A stretch of 64,000 nucleotides of DNA from JAYQKL01 sp049890195 (GTDB lineage Bacteria > Pseudomonadota > Alphaproteobacteria > RS24). The notes below the pieces were generated by a model that worked only from the letters and a program-made list of their open reading frames with translations, did not search any database and was not told the origin of the DNA. The stretch lies in NCBI GenBank assembly GCA_049890195.1, contig JBMHBY010000003.1, forward strand, positions 366,628 to 430,627, in the 5' to 3' direction. The translations under genes were made by a program, and so were the position numbers. Positions 50,827 to 58,175 of this stretch are shown here, piece after piece (positions within the stretch are counted from its first letter, which is position 1; each line of letters opens with the position of its first letter).

Positions 50827-53073
50827 ATGCCCTTGTCTGTTGAAGGCCCCCGAATTCTGCTCCGCCGCCTGCGGCAGGTCATGCTTGAGGAAATGGAGCG
50901 TCAGGCTCGGCTGGACCGTATTGTTGAGCTGATTGCAACCAGCATGAACACAGCTGTGTGTTCCGTCTATCTGAAAAAAGACAAAGACACGCTCGAGCTG
51001 TGCGCGACGGAGGGTTTGAAGCGCGAAGCCGTGCATCAGACAACCCTGCGGGTCGGTGAGGGGCTTGTCGGTGATATCGCCCAGCATGCCAGGCCCTTGA
51101 ATCTGGCCGATGCGCAGACCCATCCCCGGTTTGCCTATCGCCCGGAAACCGGGGAAGAGAGCTTTCACTCTTTTGTTGGTGTGCCGGTTCTGCGTGGCGG
51201 TACGCTTGCCGGGGTTCTGGTCGTGCAGAACACGACCTACCGCACATTTGTTGATGAAGAGGTTGAGGCGCTGCAGACCGTGGCGATGGTGTTGGCTGAA
51301 ATGCTGGCCGAAAGCGGTGAACTGGAGGCGCAGGAGGGCCGCAACGGTCCGCGTCGGTTTGAAGGCCAGGGTCTGACCGAAGGCATGGCCATGGGACATG
51401 TGGTGCTCCATGAACCGCGGGTTGAGGTTTCACGCCTGATTGCCGAGGATATTGAGGCGGAACGCGAGCGTCTGGACAACGCCGTTTATGATCTGCGCCG
51501 CACCGTGGATGAAATGCTGCTCAAGGATGATGTCTCACATGCCGGTGAACATCTGGATGTACTTGAAACCTATCGCATGTTTGCCAATGATGAGGGATGG
51601 CTGTCACGCATGCGGGACGCCGTGCGCGCCGGCTTGACGGCTGAGGCGGCTGTCGAGCGGGTCCAGGGGGACATGCATGCGCGTTTGACCGGACAGCGCG
51701 ATGTGTATCTGCGCGAGCGGTTGCATGATTTTGAGGATCTGACCAACCGTCTGCTGCGGATTTTGACCGGGCGGCCGGTTTATGCCTCGTCAGACAAGCT
51801 GCCCAAAGACGCCATTTTGGTGGCCCGCGGCATGGGGCCTGCAGAGTTGCTGGATTATGAAAGAAAACACCTGCGCGGCCTGATTCTGGAGGAAGGCTCG
51901 CAAAGCGCGCATGTGTCGATTGTCGCCCGGGCGCTGGGGATACCAATGGTCGGCCGGGTTCTGGGCATTGTCGATATGGCGCAAGACGGGCAGGACATCA
52001 TTGTCGACTCAGATATGGGGGCCTGCTTCCTCGACCCCTCACCCGAAATGATCGAAAGCTATGCCGAGCGCGCCAGAACCCTTGCGCGGCGTCAAAAACG
52101 TTATGCGCGGGTGCGCAAACTGCCCGGCGTCACCCGTGACGGCAGGGAGGTGGAGGTTCTGATGAACGCCGGCCTGCGTGTTGATATGAAAAACCTGAGC
52201 GACTCGGGCGCAGACGGCATTGGCCTGTTCAGAACCGAGTTGCAGTTTATGGTGTCCGCCAAATTGCCCCGTCTCGAGGAGCAGTCTGCATTTTACTCCT
52301 TTGTCTTGGATAATGCCGGTGGCAAGCCGGTCACGTTCCGGACGCTGGATATCGGCGGCGACAAAGTGCTGCCCTACATGCGGCATGCTCATGAGGAAAA
52401 TCCGGCCATGGGGTGGCGGGCCATCCGGATTGCCCTCGACCGCCCCGGCCTGCTGCGCTATCAGCTTCGGGCGTTGCTGCAGGCGTCTGCCGGACATGAG
52501 CTGAATGTCATGTTTCCGATGATTGCCGAGGTCACGGAGTTTGAAAAGGCCCGCCTGATGCTTGACCGTGAGATGGAGCGTCTTGACAAATTCAATCTGC
52601 CAAAGCCGTGCCGCGTCAGGGTCGGGACAATGCTTGAGGTGCCCTCGCTGATCTGGCAGTTGGACCGGCTGCTGCCCAAACTCGATTTCATCAGTATCGG
52701 GACCAATGACCTGTTCCAGTTTTTTTTCGCCAGCGACCGCGGCAATCCGCTTTTGTCGGGACGCTATGATGTTCTGTCCGCAGCGCCGCTGGGTGTGCTG
52801 AAACAAATTGCTGATGCTTGTATCCGTCATAAGGTGGACGCGACCATTTGTGGCGAAATCGCCGGCCGGCCGCTGGAGGCCATGGCCATGCTTGGCCTCG
52901 GTTTCACCAAACTGTCAATTCCCTCCTCATCCGTCGGGCCGGTGAAGCGGATGATCAGATCCGTTCATCTTGGCAAGCTGAGACAGGCCTATGCGGAATT
53001 GACGCAGGCCGGCACCGACCCTTCAAGGGAGTCCCTGACAGCTCTGGCGGAACGGTTGAAAGTTAAATTATAG
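50827..53073 (+). CDS. ptsP: Nitrogen-related PTS enzyme I (PtsP, EI-Ntr)
   Basis: A 748-residue phosphotransferase. N-terminal GAF domain (about 15-150: LDRIVELIATSMNTAVCSVYLKKDKDTLELCATEGL), then the enzyme I module: phosphohistidine in GSQSAHVSIVARALGIPMVGR, and the PEP-binding C-terminal barrel SDSGADGIGLFRTELQFM, TFRTLDIGGDKVLPYM and GTMLEVPSLIWQLDRLLPKLDFISIGTNDLFQFFFASDRGNP. EI-Ntr passes phosphate to NPr and EIIA-Ntr to sense nitrogen and potassium. Follows lysC by 25 bases. Confidence 0.95.
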   Translation: MPLSVEGPRILLRRLRQVMLEEMERQARLDRIVELIATSMNTAVCSVYLKKDKDTLELCATEGLKREAVHQTTLRVGEGLVGDIAQHARPLNLADAQTHPRFAYRPETGEESFHSFVGVPVLRGGTLAGVLVVQNTTYRTFVDEEVEALQTVAMVLAEMLAESGELEAQEGRNGPRRFEGQGLTEGMAMGHVVLHEPRVEVSRLIAEDIEAERERLDNAVYDLRRTVDEMLLKDDVSHAGEHLDVLETYRMFANDEGWLSRMRDAVRAGLTAEAAVERVQGDMHARLTGQRDVYLRERLHDFEDLTNRLLRILTGRPVYASSDKLPKDAILVARGMGPAELLDYERKHLRGLILEEGSQSAHVSIVARALGIPMVGRVLGIVDMAQDGQDIIVDSDMGACFLDPSPEMIESYAERARTLARRQKRYARVRKLPGVTRDGREVEVLMNAGLRVDMKNLSDSGADGIGLFRTELQFMVSAKLPRLEEQSAFYSFVLDNAGGKPVTFRTLDIGGDKVLPYMRHAHEENPAMGWRAIRIALDRPGLLRYQLRALLQASAGHELNVMFPMIAEVTEFEKARLMLDREMERLDKFNLPKPCRVRVGTMLEVPSLIWQLDRLLPKLDFISIGTNDLFQFFFASDRGNPLLSGRYDVLSAAPLGVLKQIADACIRHKVDATICGEIAGRPLEAMAMLGLGFTKLSIPSSSVGPVKRMIRSVHLGKLRQAYAELTQAGTDPSRESLTALAERLKVKL

Positions 53074-53140
53074 CAATTGAAATCGTCCCGGTTCAGTGGT
53101 TTCATTGGGGCAGAGTCCAGATTTTTTGTGTGTGGATAAT

Positions 53141-54073
53141 ATGGCTGACAAACAGATTCAAACTGTAGGTGATATTCTCAAAAACAGGCGGGAGCACCTT
53201 CAACAGGAGCTTGCGGATATCGCCTTGACACTGCGCATCCGCCGCGAACACCTTGAGGCCATTGAAACGGATAATCTTGAGGCGCTGCCGGCTGAGGCTT
53301 ATGCCATCGGTTTCATCCGCACCTATGCCAGACATCTGGAGCTGGATGAGACACAGCTGGTGGCCTTGTTCAAACAGCAGTCCAGCAGCAACGGCGCGGT
53401 CAGCTTTGATTTCCCTGAAATGGACGAAAAGCGGGAAATTCCCGGCACGGCTCTGGCTTTTGGGTTGTTGGGCCTGGTCTTGACGGCATATTTTTTCGTC
53501 GCCTTTTTGACTGACGCCCAGACCGTATCGCAAAACAAGGTCAGTCAAGACAGCCGGGTCACCCAAGAGGCTGCCGCACCTGAAGGCGTTGACATGGTGT
53601 CGGAAGATCAAGAGAAAAGCACCGCCGTGACTGCCCCGGAAGATGAGTCAACAAGCCCGCCGGCTGATGTGCAGACCCCTGTTCCGGAGTCGGAGGTTGC
53701 GGCCCTGACGCAGGCGCCTGACATCATCCGTGTCGAGCCTCTGCCGGAAACTGTTGAAGAGGCCGCCGCCCCACCATCGCCCGTTGCCGCGCCGCAACCC
53801 CTCTTGTCCATCCGCGCCCGCGGTGAGACCTGGATGCGTGTGGTCACAGATGAGGGCCGGATCCTGTTTTCCAGCATCATTGTTGAGGGGGAACGATTTG
53901 ACTTTCCCCCTGGTGAGAAATTCCGGCTGGCCACCCAGAATGCCGGTCGGTTGGAATATGTCATCAATGGGGAAAGCGTCGGGTTGGTCGGCGGACGGGG
54001 CCAGACCCTTGCCAACCGGGTCGTGAATGTGCCGCGTCTGCTGGAAAGGTTTGCGGTCCGTCCGGAAATGTGA
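53141..54073 (+). CDS. RodZ-like helix-turn-helix membrane protein (DUF4115)
   Basis: A 310-residue type II membrane protein: N-terminal HTH_25/Xre-like helix bundle (VGDILKNRREHLQQELADIALTLRIRREHLEAIETDNLEALPAEAYAIGFIRTYARHL), one membrane helix (about 102-124, TALAFGLLGLVLTAYFFVAFL), a flexible Pro/Ala/Glu-rich linker (about 135-215), and a C-terminal DUF4115 beta domain (SIRARGETWMRVVTDEGRILFSSIIVEGERFDFPPGEKFRLATQNAGRLEYVINGESVG). RodZ links the MreB cytoskeleton to the wall machinery. Located between ptsP and ispG. Confidence 0.85.
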   Translation: MADKQIQTVGDILKNRREHLQQELADIALTLRIRREHLEAIETDNLEALPAEAYAIGFIRTYARHLELDETQLVALFKQQSSSNGAVSFDFPEMDEKREIPGTALAFGLLGLVLTAYFFVAFLTDAQTVSQNKVSQDSRVTQEAAAPEGVDMVSEDQEKSTAVTAPEDESTSPPADVQTPVPESEVAALTQAPDIIRVEPLPETVEEAAAPPSPVAAPQPLLSIRARGETWMRVVTDEGRILFSSIIVEGERFDFPPGEKFRLATQNAGRLEYVINGESVGLVGGRGQTLANRVVNVPRLLERFAVRPEM

Positions 54074-54125
54074 CACACAGGGCTGCGATTGTTTGAACAG
54101 ATGACGTTAACTGAAGGTGAGCTTT

Positions 54126-55241
54126 ATGGGCATACGCCCCTGGCGGGACATTAACCGCCGTGCATCTCGGAAAATCATGGTCGGGCAGGTCCCGGTCGGC
54201 GGGGACGCACCGATCAGTGTGCAATCCATGACCAATACCTTGACCGCAGATGCACAGGCGACAATCAACCAGATCAAGGCTCTGGAAGACGCCGGCGCCG
54301 ACCTGGTGCGCGTATCCTGCCCGGATGAGGCTTCAACGGCGGCACTCCCGGACATTGTCAAGGCCAGCAAAGTGCCCCTGATTGCGGACATTCATTTTCA
54401 TTACAAGCGGGCCATTGAGGCGGCCGAAGCCGGGGCCGCCTGTTTGCGCATCAACCCCGGTAATATTGGCAGCGCCGAACGCGTCAAGGAGGTGATTCAG
54501 GCCGCCCGCGACCATCAATGCGCCATCCGCATCGGGGTCAATGCCGGTTCGCTGGAAAAGCATCTGTTGGAAAAATATGCCGAACCCTGCCCCGAAGCGA
54601 TGGTTGAAAGCGCATTGGATCATGTCCGCATCCTGCAGGACCATGATTTTCATGATTACAAAATCAGCGTCAAAGCGTCGGACATTTTTCTCAGTGTTGC
54701 CGCCTATCGCCAGCTGGCTGAGGCCGTCGACTGCCCGTTGCATATCGGCATTACGGAAGCCGGCGGGCTGATGTCGGGCACGGTGAAATCCTCAATCGGC
54801 CTGGGTGCTTTGCTGATGGAGGGGATTGGCGACACCATCAGGGTGTCATTGTCCTCGGATCCGGTGGATGAGGTCAAAGTCGGTTATGAAATGTTGAAGT
54901 CACTGGGTCTGCGCCATCGCGGGGTGACGATCATATCGTGCCCATCATGTGCGCGTCAGGGGTTTGACGTCATCAGCACAGTGCAGGCATTGGAGGCGCG
55001 TCTGGCGCATATCAGTGAGCCGATCACCCTGTCGATCATCGGCTGTGTGGTCAACGGACCCGGTGAGGCGCGGGAGACCGATATCGGTTTCACCGGCGGC
55101 GGGGCCGGCTCGGGCATGGTGTATGTCGCCGGGCGCCCGGACCATAAAATGACCAATGATGAAATGATTGACCATCTGGCCGGTCTGGTTGAGGACAAGG
55201 CCCGGCAAATGCGCGCCGCTGCAGATGCGGATGAAGGGTAA
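54126..55241 (+). CDS. ispG: (E)-4-hydroxy-3-methylbut-2-enyl-diphosphate synthase
   Basis: A 371-residue [4Fe-4S] enzyme of the MEP isoprenoid pathway. N-terminal barrel motif VGGDAPISVQSMTNTLTADAQATINQIKALEDAGADLVRVSCPD; C-terminal cluster ligands in IISCPSCARQGFD and IGCVVNGPGEARETDIGFTGG. ATG at 54126 preferred over an in-frame GTG at 54117; GAAGGTGAG provides the ribosome site. Followed by prfA after three bases. Confidence 0.95.
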   Translation: MGIRPWRDINRRASRKIMVGQVPVGGDAPISVQSMTNTLTADAQATINQIKALEDAGADLVRVSCPDEASTAALPDIVKASKVPLIADIHFHYKRAIEAAEAGAACLRINPGNIGSAERVKEVIQAARDHQCAIRIGVNAGSLEKHLLEKYAEPCPEAMVESALDHVRILQDHDFHDYKISVKASDIFLSVAAYRQLAEAVDCPLHIGITEAGGLMSGTVKSSIGLGALLMEGIGDTIRVSLSSDPVDEVKVGYEMLKSLGLRHRGVTIISCPSCARQGFDVISTVQALEARLAHISEPITLSIIGCVVNGPGEARETDIGFTGGGAGSGMVYVAGRPDHKMTNDEMIDHLAGLVEDKARQMRAAADADEG

Positions 55242-55244
55242 ATC

Positions 55245-56318
55245 ATGCTGCCGACCGAACGTTTAGACCAGATCCTGACCCATGCCGAAAAACTGCAGAC
55301 GCAGATGAACGGAGAACTGCCGCCCGAGCGGTTTGTTGAGCTGTCGAAGGAATATGCCGCATTGTCGCCCCTGGTGGAGGCGATCAGCGCCTACCGCGCC
55401 GTGATCAGTGAGATCGAGGATTTGCAGTCCCTGATTGACGGTGAGGATGAAGAGATGAAGGCGCTGGCGGAAGCCGAACTGCCGGAGCTGCAAAAACGCC
55501 TCCCGGATATGGAACAGGAACTGCAGATTCTGCTGCTGCCAAAGGATGCCGCGGATGAAATGAACGTCATTCTTGAGGTGCGCGCCGGCACCGGTGGCGA
55601 TGAGGCGGCCCTGTTCGCCGGGGACCTGCTGCGCATGTATTTGCGGTATGCGGAACTGTCGGGGTTCAAAACCGAATTGATCAGCCAGTCCGAAGGCGAT
55701 GTGGGCGGTTATAAGGAGGTGGTCGCCGCCATCCGCGGGCAGGGGGTGTTCGCCAAGCTGAAATTTGAAAGCGGCGTCCATCGTGTCCAGCGTGTGCCGG
55801 AAACCGAAAGCGGCGGACGCATCCATACCTCGGCGGCGACGGTGGCGGTGCTGCCTGAGCCGGAAGAGGTGGATGTCGTGATTGAGGAGAAGGATTTGCG
55901 GATTGATGTGTTCCGTGCCAGCGGACCGGGCGGGCAGTCCGTCAATACGACAGACAGTGCCGTCCGCGTGACGCATTTGCCGACCGGCATTGTTGTGTCG
56001 CAGCAGGATGAGAAATCCCAGCACAAGAACCGCGCCAAGGCGCTGCAGGTCCTGCGCGCACGCCTGTTTGAGGCCGAACGCATGCGGATTGAGAATGAAC
56101 GTTCAGCCGACAGAAAATCCCAGGTCGGGTCCGGGGACCGGTCCGAGCGCATCCGCACCTATAATTTCCCGCAGGGCCGTGTCACCGACCATCGCATCAA
56201 TTTGACCTTGCACAAGCTTGAAAAAATCATGGCCGGCGACGGTCTGCCGGAGATGATTGATACACTGATCGCCGAGGATCAGACCCGACGTCTGGCCGCG
56301 GCCGAGCAACATGATTGA
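55245..56318 (+). CDS. prfA: Peptide chain release factor 1
   Basis: A 357-residue release factor recognising UAA and UAG. Tip of domain 2 includes HTSAATVAVLPEPEEVDV (the P-x-T-like codon-reading region just downstream of RVQRVPETESGGRIHTS) and the GGQ catalytic loop ASGPGGQSVNTTDSAVRVTHLPTGI in domain 3. It is methylated by PrmC, encoded immediately downstream. Confidence 0.97.
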   Translation: MLPTERLDQILTHAEKLQTQMNGELPPERFVELSKEYAALSPLVEAISAYRAVISEIEDLQSLIDGEDEEMKALAEAELPELQKRLPDMEQELQILLLPKDAADEMNVILEVRAGTGGDEAALFAGDLLRMYLRYAELSGFKTELISQSEGDVGGYKEVVAAIRGQGVFAKLKFESGVHRVQRVPETESGGRIHTSAATVAVLPEPEEVDVVIEEKDLRIDVFRASGPGGQSVNTTDSAVRVTHLPTGIVVSQQDEKSQHKNRAKALQVLRARLFEAERMRIENERSADRKSQVGSGDRSERIRTYNFPQGRVTDHRINLTLHKLEKIMAGDGLPEMIDTLIAEDQTRRLAAAEQHD

Positions 56319-57186
56319 TGCAATAGGCCGGTCCCTTGACGGCCAGAGTGTGGCGCAGGCGGTCCGAACCCTCACCGAGCTGTTCAGTCAAAACCGGATT
56401 GATACACCGGCCCTGGATGCCCGCCTCCTGACCGGTGCCGCCTGCCGGCTGGATGACGTGAAGCTGATTACGCTGGCCGACCAGCGGTTGACATCAGCGC
56501 AGGCCCGTGATTTGGGCCGGTTTGTGGCCGCGCGCCTGGCCCGTGTCCCGGTCTCAAGAATCATCAACCATCGCGAATTTTACGGATTGGCGTTCCGGCT
56601 GTCCAAACATACGCTGGACCCCAGACCGGACAGTGAGACGCTGGTGACGGCGGCTTTGGGCAAGGCGCGGACAATCCCACGCCTGTCAGTTCTGGACCTT
56701 GGCACGGGATCAGGGTGCCTGTTGCTGGCTTTGTTGTCACAGGTGCCGGATGCGGTCGGACTGGGCGTGGACATCAGCGCCGGCGCGGTGCGGACAGCAC
56801 GCCTGAATGCCGGGTTGAACGGTCTTCGCGAACGGGCGCATTTCCGCCAATCGAACTGGTTTTCACAGGTGTCCGGAAGGTTCGACATGATTGTCGCCAA
56901 CCCGCCCTATATCCGTCCTGCGGATCTGGCCGGTCTGGCGCCGGAAGTCAAGGGCCATGACCCTGTCAAGGCGCTGGTGGCGGATCAGGACGGATTGGGC
57001 GATTTCGCCCGCATTGCCGGCGCTGCCGCGCCGTTTTTGAAACAGGACGGATGGCTCGGTTTTGAGGTGGGGCAAGGGCAGGCTGGGTCCGTCGCCGGGC
57101 TGTTGACCGCCTCCGGTTTCCGCCAGCTTGAGGTTTCAAAAGATCTGGCCGGGATTGACCGTGTGGTGATGGCGCAGAAGGGTTGA
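56311..57186 (+). CDS. prmC: Release factor glutamine methyltransferase
   Basis: A 291-residue SAM enzyme that methylates the Gln of the release-factor GGQ motif. LDLGTGSGCLLLALLSQVPDAVGLGVDIS is the SAM motif and FDMIVANPPYIRPADLAGL carries the NPPY substrate-binding motif. Overlaps the end of prfA by eight bases. Continues conserved prfA-prmC order. Confidence 0.95.
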   Translation: MIDAIGRSLDGQSVAQAVRTLTELFSQNRIDTPALDARLLTGAACRLDDVKLITLADQRLTSAQARDLGRFVAARLARVPVSRIINHREFYGLAFRLSKHTLDPRPDSETLVTAALGKARTIPRLSVLDLGTGSGCLLLALLSQVPDAVGLGVDISAGAVRTARLNAGLNGLRERAHFRQSNWFSQVSGRFDMIVANPPYIRPADLAGLAPEVKGHDPVKALVADQDGLGDFARIAGAAAPFLKQDGWLGFEVGQGQAGSVAGLLTASGFRQLEVSKDLAGIDRVVMAQKG

Positions 57187-57362
57187 GACAAAAAAAGCAT
57201 TTTTTTGCAAAAATGGGTTTGTGTTTTTTTTCACAATTGGTTAGGTTGCAGGCGTTCGGTCATTTGATTGAAGATAAACAGGCAAAAAACCGGACGATTT
57301 CTCACTTCATATTTGTGTCTCCCTTTGTTGGGACACCATGACGTTTGAAAATATCTGCCGAA

Positions 57363-57398
57363 ATCGGACCATTCCAAACCTGCTGCGGTTTGGCCGAT
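57363..57398 (+). repeat. Bulged inverted repeat in the prmC-DUF4167 gap
   Basis: Stem CCAAACC (57374-57380) with GGTTTGG (57387-57393), loop TGCTGC, extended by ATCGG (57363-57367) and CCGAT (57394-57398) with a six-base left bulge. It could be an RNA leader hairpin. The rest of the 350-base gap 57187-57536 shows only an A/T hairpin (CAAAAAAA/TTTTTTTG around 57190-57208), a possible weak end for prmC. Confidence 0.4.
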
Positions 57399-57536
57399 AT
57401 GCAGCTTCAGCCAAGGTTTAACAAGGTCGTTGACCAGTTTGAAAGATAAAACGCAGTTTGAACACAATGATGTTTTGCAATTTCAGCACTGGCACCGATT
57501 GAAGATACATTTGCGCACAGCGAACAGGAACATAAG

Positions 57537-58064
57537 ATGAAACGCTCTCGTGGACGCAACCGCCGTCAAGGCAACCCCGCCAACAGAAACTATGAAAGCA
57601 ACGGGCCGGACGTCAAGGTCCGCGGCCATGCCAGTACGATCAATGAAAAATACCTGTCATTGGCGCGCGACGCCCTGACCGCAGGCGACCCGGTCAATGC
57701 TGAAAACTATTTCCAGCATGCCGAGCACTATTTCCGCATCATGTCGGCCAATCAGCCGGCCAAAAATGAAGAGGCCGCCGGTGCTGATGCCGCCGAAACG
57801 GACGCCGCCGACGGCAATGTTGAGCCATTGATTCTCGGTCAAGGCGATGAGGAAGGCGGCAAAGACGAAGCCGCTTCATCCGGCAAAGGCCGCCGGCGCG
57901 GACATTTGCGCCGTCGCCCGAAGGACGAGGCGGCAGAGGCCCAGCCGGAAACGGAGGCCCAGCCCGAGCCGGAAACGGAGGCCCAGCCCGAGCCGGAAAC
58001 CGCGTCTGACGACGCCCCCGCCCAGACGGACCCGACAACGGAAGCGGAAGCCAGCACCGCCTGA
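57537..58064 (+). CDS. DUF4167 protein
   Basis: A 175-residue basic then acidic protein. N-terminal about 75 residues (MKRSRGRNRRQGNPANRNYESNGPDVKVRGHASTINEKYLSLARDALTAGDPVNAENYFQHAEHYFRIM) are DUF4167, found only in alphaproteobacteria and always near prfA/prmC/clpB; probably RNA or ribosome associated by its basic RGRNRRQGN start. The C-terminal half is low complexity with short E-A-Q-P-E-(P)-E-T repeats and an R-rich patch (GKGRRRGHLRRRPKD). Function unknown. Confidence 0.88.
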   Translation: MKRSRGRNRRQGNPANRNYESNGPDVKVRGHASTINEKYLSLARDALTAGDPVNAENYFQHAEHYFRIMSANQPAKNEEAAGADAAETDAADGNVEPLILGQGDEEGGKDEAASSGKGRRRGHLRRRPKDEAAEAQPETEAQPEPETEAQPEPETASDDAPAQTDPTTEAEASTA

Positions 58065-58112
58065 TCTGCACACGCGGACTCCCTGTTTTTGGACAACCCG
58101 GCCCTGCGGGGT

Positions 58113-58142
58113 CTTGTTGTGCCCGTCATTGCTCCCCATATA
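58113..58142 (+). promoter_or_regulatory. Heat-shock (sigma-32, RpoH) promoter of clpB
   Basis: CTTGTTG (58113-58119), 14-base spacer, CCCCATATA (58134-58142). The E. coli RpoH consensus is CTTGAAA, 11-16 bases, CCCCATNT; the -10 matches perfectly. It lies 34 bases before the clpB ATG. Confidence 0.85.
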
Positions 58143-58175
58143 AAAATCATGGCCGTTAAACGGCGAAAGGAGCAA

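Noticed and set aside
57231..57467. A 78-residue minus-strand frame in the prmC-DUF4167 gap
   Set aside because: No similarity to a known family, unusual composition and it crosses the hairpin; more likely chance.
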